From Atrichornis clamosus (taxonomy: Eukaryota; Chordata; Aves; Passeriformes; Menuridae), in the NCBI GenBank assembly GCA_013400975.1, contig WBMZ01003335.1, forward strand, positions 1 to 64,000: 64,000 bases of DNA, in the 5' to 3' direction. Shown piece by piece: positions 1 through 11,300 of this stretch. The notes beneath the pieces are model-generated. The model had not been told where the DNA came from. It did not search any database and worked only from the letters and a program-made list of their open reading frames with translations. Both the position numbers and the translations under genes were made by a program. Positions within the stretch are counted from its first letter, which is position 1, and each line of letters starts with the position of its first letter.

Positions 1-14
1 GGACAAGGAGGACG
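1..14 (+). CDS. LMO1: LMO1 distal alternative first coding exon, 3' end only (partial)
   Basis: The window opens inside this exon. Read from position 2 it encodes Asp-Lys-Glu-Asp plus the first base of Gly, then a GTAGGT donor at 15-20. It therefore splices in the same phase as the proximal exon to exon 2 at 44093. The 23 bases from position 1 are identical to 5310-5332. Human LMO1 is known to have two promoters and two first exons giving very similar N termini, the distal one lying several kb upstream, which matches the spacing here. The start codon and 5' UTR lie outside the window, so the predicted start (probably Met-Val-Leu) is inferred. The alternative reading, a chance match or non-functional duplicate, is unlikely given the perfect donor and the CpG island that follows. 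Confidence 0.85.
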
Positions 15-820
15 GTAGGTGGGATCGGGGCGCGGGGCCCGCCGGTCCTGCCCGGGCGCCCCGGCGGCGGGCGGGGAGGGATGGACGGACGGAGGGATGG
101 ACGGAAAGAGGGACGGAGGAAGGGAGCCGGGCTCGGAGGGAGCTGCCCCGCGCCGCGGCAGGGCGCTGCTGCCCGGCCTGTCCCGCACCGCACCGCTCAC
201 AAAGGGGGCCCGGGGACGCCCGGGACGGGGGCCCCTCCGCACCCCCGGGTCGCTCTCCGCGGTGTCCCCGGCCGGGCGGCGCGGCGGTGACCGCGCAGGG
301 ACGCGGCAGCGGCCGGCCCCGGCCCCGGTGCGTGCTGCGGCCGCCGGGGAAGTGTCTGACACCCGCAGCCCCGTCACCGGGCCGCCATCAGCGCCGGTGG
401 CCTTAGCGTGTGCTCCCGCCGGGCCAACTCCGGTGGCACCCGAGGCCGAGGGTACACAAATGCCGCCCCGCGCTCCCACTGCGGGCGGGGCGGCTCTGCG
501 TGCTTGTGTGCATTGCCATAGAACGTCGCTGTGTCGGGCTGGCGGGGGGCTCTAAGTCGGAAAAGTGGATGCCAGGCTGAAGAGACAAGTGGGAGATGCT
601 GTCCTTCGGTGTTTTTGGTTTTTTTTTTTCCTCTACCTCTTTTCCCTCCCCTTCTCCTTTTCTTTTGATCTGGAGTTTCTGCCTCAGAACGGGGAGAGTC
701 CTCCCGCCGCGACACCGCCGAGTGGGACGGGGCACGAAGAGATATCCCGGGCTGGCTTGTGCGATCGGCAGTGTGGGAGGGGGCCGAAGCGCTGACAACC
801 ACAAGGTTAAATGCTCACTG
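1..820. promoter_or_regulatory. CpG island of the distal LMO1 promoter (downstream part)
   Basis: Positions 1 to about 560 are very rich in G+C with frequent CpG, fading by about 820, in sharp contrast to the AT-rich DNA that follows. The island starts at or before the window edge and covers the end of the distal first exon and the start of its intron, the usual place for a promoter CpG island. A purine-rich patch of GGACGGA/GGATGGA-like repeats (about 74-126) lies inside it. The long open frames here (for example 19-555) are typical stop-poor GC-rich artefacts and show no domain. Confidence 0.8.
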
Positions 821-1037
821 CCCCAGAGAGGTGCGTGGGGAGGGAGCTCAGTGCACGCTCGTCACATGCCTCTGGGCCCTCGGAGAATCCCTTTCCCAGC
901 ATCTTTTTTTCCTCCAGTTTCTTGAAGCCCTCTGAAGTAAACTGATGTAGTGTTATTAATGGGCTCTATAATGCTCCAGTCAAAAGCACGTGTGTTGGAG
1001 AAGAGGGAATGAACTTATCTAACTGGTCAGTGAGAGG

Positions 1038-1044
1038 TAACGGT
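1038..1044 (+). promoter_or_regulatory. MYB-type motif TAACGGT
   Basis: TAACGGT fits the MYB consensus YAACNG in its strongest form. It lies 4.26 kb upstream of the proximal start codon, between the two promoters. A single short motif can occur by chance; see the finding on it. Confidence 0.35.
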
Positions 1045-2690
1045 AGAAAGACTTTTCTCATCCCTTGCCCCTGTGCACTAAGGTAAAAAGGTTAAGTAAT
1101 GGCTGAGGAACTAAGCAAGGGTAATTTCTTACTGCTATGTGAAACAAGGTTTGTGGTTCTCTCTGACCTCACTTTTGTGGGTGACCTGCATTGCAAGAGT
1201 CCCCTGAATTTTGCCCAACTGTTGGAGGAAGAGGGAGGAAGGGCTCTTAACATCTCTATTAATATCCCTTAATAATAATGACTGGGTGATGTCTTCATCC
1301 CGGTGACTCTCTGTCAGGGAGTGCCTGCCAGCCTGTATCTGTTTCCATGTGATTGACAGGCTAGCAGCAGGATGCTGCCTCCACTGCAGGGCCGAGAGGC
1401 ACAGGTGAGGTGCGAGGGAAAACCGACTTCTGAAGAGGGTTTCCTAATAGGGGTATTTGGGCTCTTTCAAGTGCCACAGACATACTCATTAAACACAAGG
1501 AGCTCAGGGCCGGCGTGACGGTGGTGTAAGGAAATGAAACTAGAACCGTTGATTATCCAGACAGTTCCCAACAGCCTCCTTCCAGGAGATTTCATGAGCG
1601 GCCGTATAAAAGGGAATAATGGAGGCGATGGTAGAGGTAAAGAGGAAATTATTGCGGGGTGCACGTAAAAAAAAGAGTAAAGTAGGAAACAAACCCCTGA
1701 TGAGAGGGATCTGAAGATCGGAGCAACAAGGTGCAGTAATGCCTAGGAATCTCCTGTGCTGTTGATGGAGTAGTTATGCTCAAGGAGATGATATTCTCAC
1801 TTTTAAAGGTGCACTGGAGAAATGGGGGACAGGAGATGAGACTGAGAGCAGAAACTCTTTCTATGAAGAGGTTATTTCACCTTTGTAAGTTTCTTTCTGC
1901 CTGATTCAAATGGGCTCCACTTGCCCGCTCATCTGTGAATGTTAAAAGGGGATGCTGGACCTGCATAGGTTACAAATGGACTAAAATGGAAGCTTTTGCT
2001 AACGAAACCAATTCCTTTTGAAATCAAGCTTGAATGAGCTTGTTAATAAAAATGGGTCTGTTTTACTCCCATAAATGGTTCTTTTTTCTTCTTTTTTTTT
2101 TATCTTTTTCCCAGAAGCCGGTCTAATTTTTGCCATCTAAAAATCCCGGCGTTGTGGCTAGTATCCAACTCTCCCCTTGATTTAAGAGGCTTTGCCATGT
2201 AGGGTTTTTCTTTGAGGGGTTTTCTTCTTTTGAGTCTCTGGCAGCGGTGGGGGTATTCATAGTTATTACTGCGTAGAGAAGGCAGGATTTCAGGATTACC
2301 CCTCCCAGAAGTCCTGGTGCATCGCAAGGAGGACACTTGCTGCCTTGTAGATAGAGGTTGCAATGTGCCCCTTGCTTTTGCATCCCTGAAGGCTACTTGG
2401 GAAGCTGGGCCGTGGCCATGGCCTCAGAGGCAGCTGCCCGCTCCTCTTTCAGCCTGAGGCCTTGGGTGTGTGTGCCAGCCCTGGAGTGACACCAGTATCG
2501 CCCGAGCTGTCCGATAACTGCGGATTTGTGTTTCCACTCCGGGTTTGTGAGCGAAAAGCCTCCTTGGCAAGCACGCTCTGCGGTGCCGAGAAGCACTAGA
2601 GACGCAGTAACACTTTCCTGTGGGTCTTTACAGATATCATTGAGGATGAAGGGGCAGACTGAAAAAATAACAACAATAATAATGTTTTTG

Positions 2691-2794
2691 ACTTGATGTG
2701 TTGTGGCATCACGTCAAGTTATGTCAGGGACGTAACAGCATTTTGTAGGTTTGAAGTGACATAATATAACTTGACTGATGCAACATGACTTGAT
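2691..2794. repeat. Imperfect inverted repeat, arms of about 36-38 bp
   Basis: Arm 2691-2726 pairs with 2757-2794. The stretch 2713-2726 matches the reverse complement of 2757-2775 apart from a 5-nt insertion, and 2699-2711 matches that of 2776-2785 apart from a 3-nt insertion. The loop is about 30 nt. It could be a decayed short inverted-repeat transposon or a locally formed structure; no target-site duplication is obvious. Confidence 0.55.
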
Positions 2795-4429
2795 ATTAAA
2801 AAAATACTGGTTTACAGTGGAACTTTGGCAGGTATCTTCCCCAAACAAATGTTAGGAACTGAGAGAAGAGGGGTGAGAGGGCTGGGGGAGAGAAAGGTTG
2901 AGAGTGAAAAACTTCAAGGCTTGCATTTTAGTCAGTTCCACTGCGTAAATCACTGCAGAATTTGCTGTGGGCAAGCCAACCTACGCACCGTGCAGCGCAT
3001 TTATAAATTTCGAGATAATGAGAGTTAAGATATTTCTCAAATACGTAAATGTTTTGATCGCAAAGACCAGATTTCTGCTTAAAAAAGTAAACTGACATCA
3101 GGTAGCATGATTAATTCCAACAGATTGTGTTAATTGTAGTTGACTTAAATTGCTGTACAAATGTGTTGGGGGTTATAAAACTTTTTTTTTAATTGTTGGT
3201 GTGTGAAATGAGTAAGCAGATAAAGTGTTTAAAAAAACCTGTTTGCAAAGGGAGTAATCCAGCCTCTATGGTATGATGGAGCAGTAAAGGAATAAAATGT
3301 ACATTGATCCGGTACTGTGTACTTTTTCATGAGTGCATTATGTCTGCTAGTTTGCTCTGCTGTAGAAGTCAGCTGTGACAGACAATGGCTAACTTCATTT
3401 TTATCAAAACCTGCCTTTCTTGTACTGACCAAATAGTGTAAGTTGAAATGTACCATATATTTTGGGGTAAGTTTGTCCTTTTTGAAGGTGATAAGGTTAA
3501 AAAGTACACAGAGAGATGGAACATTTTTGGAGTTCACCACTTTCTAATGGAGGCCAATAGTATGATGAAAGTATTAAAGCGCCTCAAATCTAGAAAAGCC
3601 TGTGTTTTTGTTAGTTTTTGCATGGATTCTTTTAACTATTAGACTTTAATCTTTGGGAGAAAGTCCTCCTCCTTTTTAGCTTGTGACACTTCCTAAAAGA
3701 AAGTGATTATTTATGGTGGCTGCACTCTTACGCTAAAATACATATTCAACACTTGCAAACTAGTATCACTAGGAAACAGGAGTTGTTGGAAGCACTAGAT
3801 GAAAACAGTTCAATGTAAAATGATACATTTAACATCAAATATTCTCAAGGACTGTTAGGATTAAGCATTGTGAATGAAGGGGGAAGGAAAAGCCACTTCA
3901 GCTGGGGATAAGGAATCTAATTAAAAATCGGTATTAAGGATATATAACTTGAGCCCACTATCATGCTCTTTAGAATACCGTTGTATCAGTTGTAAAGGGT
4001 AGGAAGAAGTATCATTAAAGCAGAAATGAAATGTTTTCTCAGATTAAAAGACCGAGATGAGCGAAATGGTGCTGTTGATCTTGGTGGTGAAGTGTCTGAT
4101 CCCGCAATCCTTACGAGAGCCATCGGAGACAACAGATGACTTGTCTGGAAAAGGATTCAGAGTTGTGAGAGGAAGGATAAAAGACGTGGGCCCCCAACTT
4201 GTCACTTTATATTTGGGCATTGATGGCATTTCTGAAAAGTGGAGCAAACCTGTAAGGGCTTGTACCGCATTTGATTAGGCAAATTCATTTTAATATCGAC
4301 CTAGTGAAAATGGAGCTGTATTCTCTGGAGTATACCCTGAAACTAATACCTGCACGTGAAAACAAACCCAAAAATGTTTGTACAGAAAATTAGTATCAAG
4401 TTTTAGGTCACCAGAGATGTGTGAAATCT

Positions 4430-4800
4430 AGCTGGGAGCGGCGGGGCTGGTGTAACGCAGCCCACGTCGGGTCGCCGGCATCAGCTGCGGAGAGTTGTGA
4501 GCCTGTGACGTGCCCGAGCTGCTGTGCGGGGTCCGACAAAATCCCCGCTCCTAGGGAGCGGAGCCGGAGCGTGCCCCGTGCTCTGGGCGCGCAGAGGACA
4601 AAGAGGCGGGCGGCGCAGGTGGCCCCGCGGCCGGCGGCACCTGGGCGGGGGCCGGGCGGGCTGCAGGTGGTGCTGCTGAGCCGGGAAGCTGCGCTCCGCC
4701 AGGAATCCCCGGCAGGAGCGCGAGAGGGGGCCCTGGGAAACGCGTGCATTTATTCATCGCAAGTGGGCAAGGCTCGCCAATTGAGAGGCAGAGGCAGCAG
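4430..4800. promoter_or_regulatory. CpG-rich patch upstream of the proximal first exon
   Basis: Strongly GC-rich with many CpG, flanked on both sides by AT-rich sequence, 0.5-0.9 kb upstream of the proximal start codon. It probably forms part of the proximal LMO1 promoter or an associated CpG island. Open frames of about 110-130 codons on both strands here reflect base composition only. Confidence 0.6.
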
Positions 4801-5298
4801 TAGTCGGGCTTAGGTATTCAGCCCTCTCTGAATATAATTTCGGATTTAGATTCAGCTTAAATCCAAAGGGAAAACACTTTGTAAGGCTGAAAGCTGTGTA
4901 GTTGCAACAGCCGGGGTTATGAGCTATCAAAGGCAATTACATTAAAATAGATTATACTGTGTAAATTGAGCCATTTAGAAGGTGAGAACCAAAGAAACAG
5001 CTCTGATCCCCCTTCTTCCTAAATTGCAGTTTTAGTTCCTTGCAATTCTGAGGCACAAAAGTAGGTGAGACTGCTTTTGTATCTGCAAAGTGCTTTATTT
5101 CTGAGTGTAATTCTAACTGAGTGCAATCTAGGTTAAAAGCTGGACAACTGGGTAATTAGAGCTCACTTGCTGCTAAAGGACGATCAGCTGTACCGTAGCT
5201 CATTTGTGTTCCCAGAGACTTGTTCTCTTCTCCCCTGAGCGGAGGCTGCTGGAGAAGAAACAGAAGCATCTGTCCCCGGACTTTTCTTGATTGCGGAG
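4801..5298 (+). promoter_or_regulatory. Proximal LMO1 core promoter and 5' leader (TSS not resolved)
   Basis: This segment leads directly into the start codon at 5299. The last 100 or so bases are pyrimidine- and purine-block rich and presumably 5' UTR. I see no convincing TATA box at a sensible distance, so the start site cannot be placed from sequence. Upstream, around 4830-5000, lies an AT-rich block with homeodomain-like TAAT/ATTA cores. Confidence 0.5.
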
Positions 5299-5323
5299 AT
5301 GATGGTGCTGGACAAGGAGGACG
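5299..5323 (+). CDS. LMO1: LMO1 proximal first coding exon (residues 1-8 and first base of Gly9)
   Basis: It encodes MMVLDKED plus the first base of Gly9, followed by donor GTAGGT at 5324. Two start codons lie in tandem at 5299 and 5302. The first has G at -3 and A at +4. The second has A at -3 and G at +4, a stronger Kozak context, so initiation at Met2 is plausible; that product would begin Met-Val-Leu-Asp, like the product inferred for the distal exon. I chose 5299 because the 156-residue form beginning Met-Met is the usual LMO1 annotation. The exon carries no domain; LIM domain 1 begins in exon 2. Confidence 0.93.
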
Positions 5324-8300
5324 GTAGGTGGGCTGAGATTGTGTGAGCCTGTGCTTGGTGTCTTCTGTGTGCTGCTAATGTAGAAATAAATAGTTTTGAA
5401 ACAGATGTGCGCTGTGCATATCAGAGTGCTCTGCCTTGAGCTTCTGATGTTTTTCTCTTGTGTGGGTAAAAGCATGCTTGCTTTTTATTTTTTTTTTGTG
5501 TCTTCTCTAACATCATCTAACAGTCAAGAAGGGTTTACTCCAGGCTCTGTTTGCTGAAGGACATAGCTTGATTTTTTTTTTTTAATATTCATTTAGATTT
5601 TTCTTTCTGCAAGTTACTCTAGCATATTCATTTTAGCCTGTTTATTTTAACAGCTTTTATTGTAAATCTAATTTTGAGATTTTCTTTCCTTTTCATTGCA
5701 TGCCATTTAGGTCTCTTTAATGTGCGCCTTTAATATCTATTTCTCACAGCTTTCCTTCATAGCTATAAACATAATGACAATAAGCTAATAAGCTTCTCTG
5801 GCAAAAAAAAGCGCATTGGTTTATTCTGAGATTTTTCTCCCTTCTCTTAATGGCAGAAGTGGAGGTTCATTTGGGAAGTAATTTCATGAATGAAGCTGAA
5901 GGAGAGATTGACTTATTTTAGGACTGCACATATACTTATTTTTTTAAGGCTGACTAGTCCTTACCAAGGGTGCTTAAGGGGTACAAAACTGATATAAGGA
6001 ATAAGAGACAGTGTTAGTTGCCTGAATGACCTGATGCTGTCTTTTGCACGTTGCCTACCAGGGTGTGCAACTTTAACTGCTCAGTCATCAGTAGTTTCTG
6101 GGGCAAATGTGGTAAGTCCAATCACAACTTTTTAATGAGTTTTTTTCCTAAGGCTGCTTTGTGGCTTGGGTCTGCCCTCACAGCTCGTACACTGAAAGCA
6201 AGGATTAAAACTGAGGCAGAGCAGAACGCTTGTGTAGCCATCCACGTGGACTTCCATCGATGGCGCTGCCTCTTGCCAAAGACCTCCACCTTGGCAGCGT
6301 TTTTGTGTATGGAAAGTGGGAACTGCGTCTTAACTTTTAATGCACATTCCTAGCTGTTATCTCGTGATTTCATTTCACCTTTATAAACGGATGAAGTGTG
6401 CCGTGTAATGGATTCCCCGATCTTTTAAAATTTATTTCAGAAATCTCTTTAAGTGTAAAGAAAAAAAAAAAAGTCATAGGCAGTTGCCATTTGAAAGTAG
6501 AAGAAATGACTGAATATTTGTAAGACTGTAGACAGGAAACAGCTTTTCACAGGGAGCAAAAGAGCTTGGAGAAATTGGAAGTTGAGCATTTTGGCAGTAG
6601 CATTGATTTTACTTGAATATATGTATTGCTTTTTAAAATATTTATGAGCAAAATAACTAGTAATTCAAAGTCACTTACTTTCCTGTGTCGGGGTCATGCT
6701 AATCGTGTTTTGTGACTAGTACTGAAAGCTGCCCAATGCTAATAAGTTGAAATGATACGATTTTTATTCCACAACCCACATCTGTCTTCTAGTATTTTAG
6801 AACTGAGTTAGTACTGTACTGGAGAATAACTAGGAAGAATTGTGTATTGAAAGACCAAAATTGTTCTACTAAAGTTTCTCTTCTTCCACTCCTTGCCTCC
6901 CAAAAAAGGGATGAGAGGGGAATACTACCCAGTGTTTTAGACCTAGCTTTTGAGGTCTTTATCTCATTATATGTTTGATTTCTAAAATTACCAGTCTGGT
7001 CTATTCATGCATGCAGAATTTGAATCTAGTTTCTGGGATGGGAAGTGAGGTTTTGTTTCATGAAGCACTTGCGACAATGAAAAAATGTGGACTTTTCACA
7101 AAGATGTTACACCTTTAAAATATGAGACCAAGCAGAAATGCATCATTATCAGTGCCCTCTTGTATGCAGATTCAATCAGATTTGGACTAAGAGTTGACCA
7201 ATGTGAGATCAAAGTCCATGTATAAGTTGTCGCGCCCTTCTGAATTTATTCCATGCTAATTAAGTTGGCATCCCAAAACTGGGAAGTAATCTTATTCGGG
7301 GGAAAAAAAAATAAATCACAGGCTTTATTTCTGTTAAGATCTCATAAGTTCCTTTGTTAACACAGTAGGACTTTAAAAAAATAAGTAGATGTGGAGCATC
7401 TGTTACACATCTTCTAGATCAGCTTTGCAGTTGACTGGACTGTGGATAAAAGACACGCTAAGTGGTTGAGTATTGCTTTTGCTGGGAAAACAAATGAAGC
7501 TAACAGGGTTTCAAAGGCTTTGAAGCAGTGTCACTCTCAGAGGTGTTCAGTTGTTTTCTTTGGCAATATAAGTTGAAGCAAGCAAGTTTACTTTATTAGA
7601 GGCATAAGGCTGCTCTTGTAAGCTTCCTCTGACTAAGATGAATTTGGCTGCCTGACCTTATTTCTTTCTGGACCACACGTGTTGTGCTGGGCTTGGGGTT
7701 TTTTGGGGGTTTTTACTCTCTTTAGGATTCATGTCTTTTAAAGGTCGGCAGCATTTTCCATATTTTGTTAAATCTCCCTTTTCAATTTGTGCTTCCCTAC
7801 AGAACTATGTTCTGCTGTGATGGAGCAATGCAAATCAAGTAGAATAGCCCAAATTAATTCTTCACATTGGCGGCAGTATGATTGCCTGCATGGAATCAAT
7901 AATGCATCATAGAGGGATCAAATTTTGGAGTATAATGTGTGAATAATGCTTGACACAAAACAAAAATTCAGTCATCATAATAGCAATTAGGAGAAAGCTG
8001 CAGCTTATCCCAGCTGTAATCTCTGCTAACAATGAAGCACAGCCTGGTAATCAGCATGTATGGTATGAAATGCACTAATAGAAATCACGGCTCTTTGTTA
8101 TGTGTGTGTGGGGTGAAAGTTTCCTTTTCAGCTAACTTGTGCAGTGTTAACTAGACATAGCATCCTTCAACCAAATTGTGGAGAGTGTGTGCACTCGTAA
8201 AAGCACTGATCAGCTGCGTGTTCATCCCGATGTTTGCACAGACAGTGGCACCCCAAATCATGGAGCCTTTGTGTTTTCAAGCAGCACTCTGTTTAAAAAG

Positions 8301-11300
8301 ATCACAAGACTAAGCGAAGTAAATAACATATCAGAGGACTCCATTAAACACGTACCTGTATAGAAACCTTGGGTTTTATTTTGAAAAAAATGTCATCGTT
8401 TCTTTAGAAATGAAAAGAAAATTATGGATACTCAGTGGTAGTGTGCATTGGGGTTGGAGAACAGGTCTTAGGTTGATGGGAGGTATTTAGGGCAGTGAAT
8501 ATTAGGTAATTTGAAACTGGATTAGTAGCAGCGGTTGGGTTCCCTGTTGTGTAAGAGCCCATCTTACCCCGCACAGAAGGTAAAAAAGCGCAGCATTTGG
8601 AATTAGAAGAGTGGAGAAATTGAGTGTATAATGGCAGCTACAGGAATTGTGCCGCAGCAGAGCTGTGGGTTGCCTTCACAAGTGAGTATGCCAGCTGCCA
8701 TATGGAGGTACCTATAGATAGGTACATGGATGTGGAGAGACATCTATCTCCAGCAGCATGGTTCCAAACAATCCTCTTCTGTCTAAAAATCAGCATAGGC
8801 ACAAGAATAAGGCACGCACCAATTGTCATGTAGGAGGAAGAGCTGTTCTGCCTGCTGCTGGTGTCCTTTGTGTTCCTTTAGCACACCTTTCTCAGGTGCA
8901 CCTATTGAGGGGTCATGCAGAGACAGAAGGGGAAATGGCACAGTGGCTTTTCCTCACATGACGAAGAATTCAATTTTTCTCTTGCCTAATATTCCTGAAG
9001 CTGTTGCTTTTTAAAATCTTTTTATCTCCTGTGCCCCTCTACCTCGAACCTTCTCTGTAGTCTGCTGGTCTCTAGCTTACACTGAATTACTACACATCTT
9101 CCCAGACATCAGCTTATTGAAACAATGATTGATAAAGGTCACCAAAGACCTTATTTTTGCCAACTTATCTGGGTTACTGCTGATTTTTTGAGAGCTTGAT
9201 CATGACACATGTGGTTTTGGTGTAATTTCGGAGGTTTGGTCTGGCTTTAGTTCATGACACAGCGTCCTTTTGTGACTCAAAAGTACAGCAGTGGATTAAT
9301 ATATTCATGAAGAGGAGAGAGAAAGTTGTCAAAGCACTACTCTGAAAAAATCAGAGCACATTCAGCAGCAGAACGTACCATGAGACTCGGTTTGGCCACA
9401 AAGGACCAAAAAACCATTTGGACTGTTTCTCCAAGGCTAACTAAGTGTGGAGCTAGAGACCACGTTCCTAGAGGTGCCCTCTGCCCCTGAAATGGTAAAT
9501 GTGGAAGCATGACAGAACCACAGGACAGTAAAGTCACTGCCTAAACCTTTTCAAGAAATGGAGGGTGCTGTAGTTGGGGCATTGATAGCGTAGTTATCCA
9601 TTTAAAGAAATCTCATCTTGGGGGAAGAAGAGGAGTGAAAGGAGGTAGCAGGGCTAAGAGGAGCAAACTGCTTTTTATAGGACAATCAAATAGTTCCTAG
9701 TGTTTGTTCAGACTAGATAGCTGAAGGATCTGGGTAGGATGTCATCATACTTCATTCCCAGATGCTGTTGACATGTGATAATTGTCTGGTTGACATAACA
9801 AGCATTGAAACAGTGTAGGGATATTTTTCAGCTTGGGTAATAGGGCAAAAGAAGCAGCTTGTTCCTGGAAATCAGTTTGCTCTAATTTTGGTTTAATGCA
9901 GGAGAAAGTGTACTTGATACCCTGGCAGCAGAACATAATTTGTCTTCTTTGGAGTTAGTGTTAAATTTTATTATCTTTAATAGATACAACGTGAACATGT
10001 CAGCCTGTTTGTCATAGCCATTCCAAAAATGCTCTCTTATGGTAGAATCTTCAGAAAAATCCCTTTTAAGAGCAGTGCATTATTAATAAAGTAATCCATT
10101 AGGTCTGGTGATAAAGGGTCACAGCAGAGTCTGAAATACGTTTCTTAAATGGTTAAGAAATTTATCATGGTTGGAGGATTAATTGATTTCATTTGGAGGC
10201 TTTCTTAAGGTTTTCAGGCGTTGTGTTTGGGGATGGTTTTATTCTCTTTGGAAATGTGCTTGCTGCTCAAAGTTTTGTTTCGGTGTCATTAGCATGAACT
10301 ATTACATTTCTGCTAAAGGCAAACTGTTCTTTTAGCATTATGACTGATTGCATCTGTGAAGAGTCCTACTTAGGTAAAGAATATGAAAGTTTATGGCAAA
10401 TAAGGTATTTTACTTGAAATCAATTCAAAATCAGAATAATGGTATCAAGCATTAAGTGTTGCAGTATTAGAATAAAGAAGGCACTGCAGATGCTGCTAAA
10501 TGTTGAACTATAAAACTCTAATGGGTCTATATCTTTTAAAAATTGGACAGAATTGTCATCATTTAGAATACATAGACATTGTTTTAAACCGTATAGAAAT
10601 CACTGCCCCCAACTTCAATAATGTGCGTAACTGTTGCCAGGGAATGATTTATTCAGTGAATGTAGCTCCTATTCACTGAAGACTTGGGGGTGGAGGGAAG
10701 GGTGTTTTAAAATGAAAGTTGTTCACTATTAGATTAACATAATTAAACCTATAGATGGTCTGAGAAAAATTCACCACAGCTACCCTTTTTTAGTTCTCTG
10801 TGTGTGTGTGTTTTCTCTGTCTTCCAATGGGGTGACTCCCAAGCCCAAGTTTCCAAGCATGATGTGGGGTGCTGTCCGTGCAAACAGATGCTCAAGTCTC
10901 CAGTGAATGTTCTTGCAAACTACTTTCTGCTTACATTGCTCATCAAAGCAGATAAGGGATGCTCTTGTCCAAATTTAGAGGGATTTAAATTTCACTGAAC
11001 ATTTTCAAATTCTTCACACCAATGTTCAGAGTTCCTTGCATGCTAATCAAACTCTGAAAGGGTGATTTGGGCAGTGAAAGTATTATCTGCCTTCTTTTTA
11101 AACTATTAATATCAACAGTTTTAGTTTCTCTTAAAGAAAAAGTGGATGATTGTTGCATATTCATGACTGAGCTGCAGAGAACTTGGACCAGAATTAAACA
11201 ATTAACCCTCTCGCCAATGTAAACATCCATTTGAGTAGAAGCCAGGGATGTTCCTACTTGGTTTATTATGGATCTGAGATATAGAAATGTATTCCGGAGG

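Larger units (their letters stand above)
15..5298 (+). other. Intron/spacer between distal and proximal first exons
   Basis: After the CpG island (to about 820) this is ordinary AT-rich non-coding DNA. I find no exon, RNA gene or clear transposon. Items noted within it are a MYB-type motif (1038-1044), an imperfect inverted repeat (2691-2794), and a GC-rich patch (about 4430-4800) that heads the proximal promoter. For transcripts from the distal promoter the intron runs from 15 to 44092; for those from the proximal promoter this stretch is upstream flank. Confidence 0.75.

Noticed and set aside
19..555. 178-codon open frame on the + strand near the window start
   Set aside because: It lies in a CpG island where stops are rare, is out of frame with the distal LMO1 exon, and the protein is low-complexity Gly/Ala/Pro/Arg.
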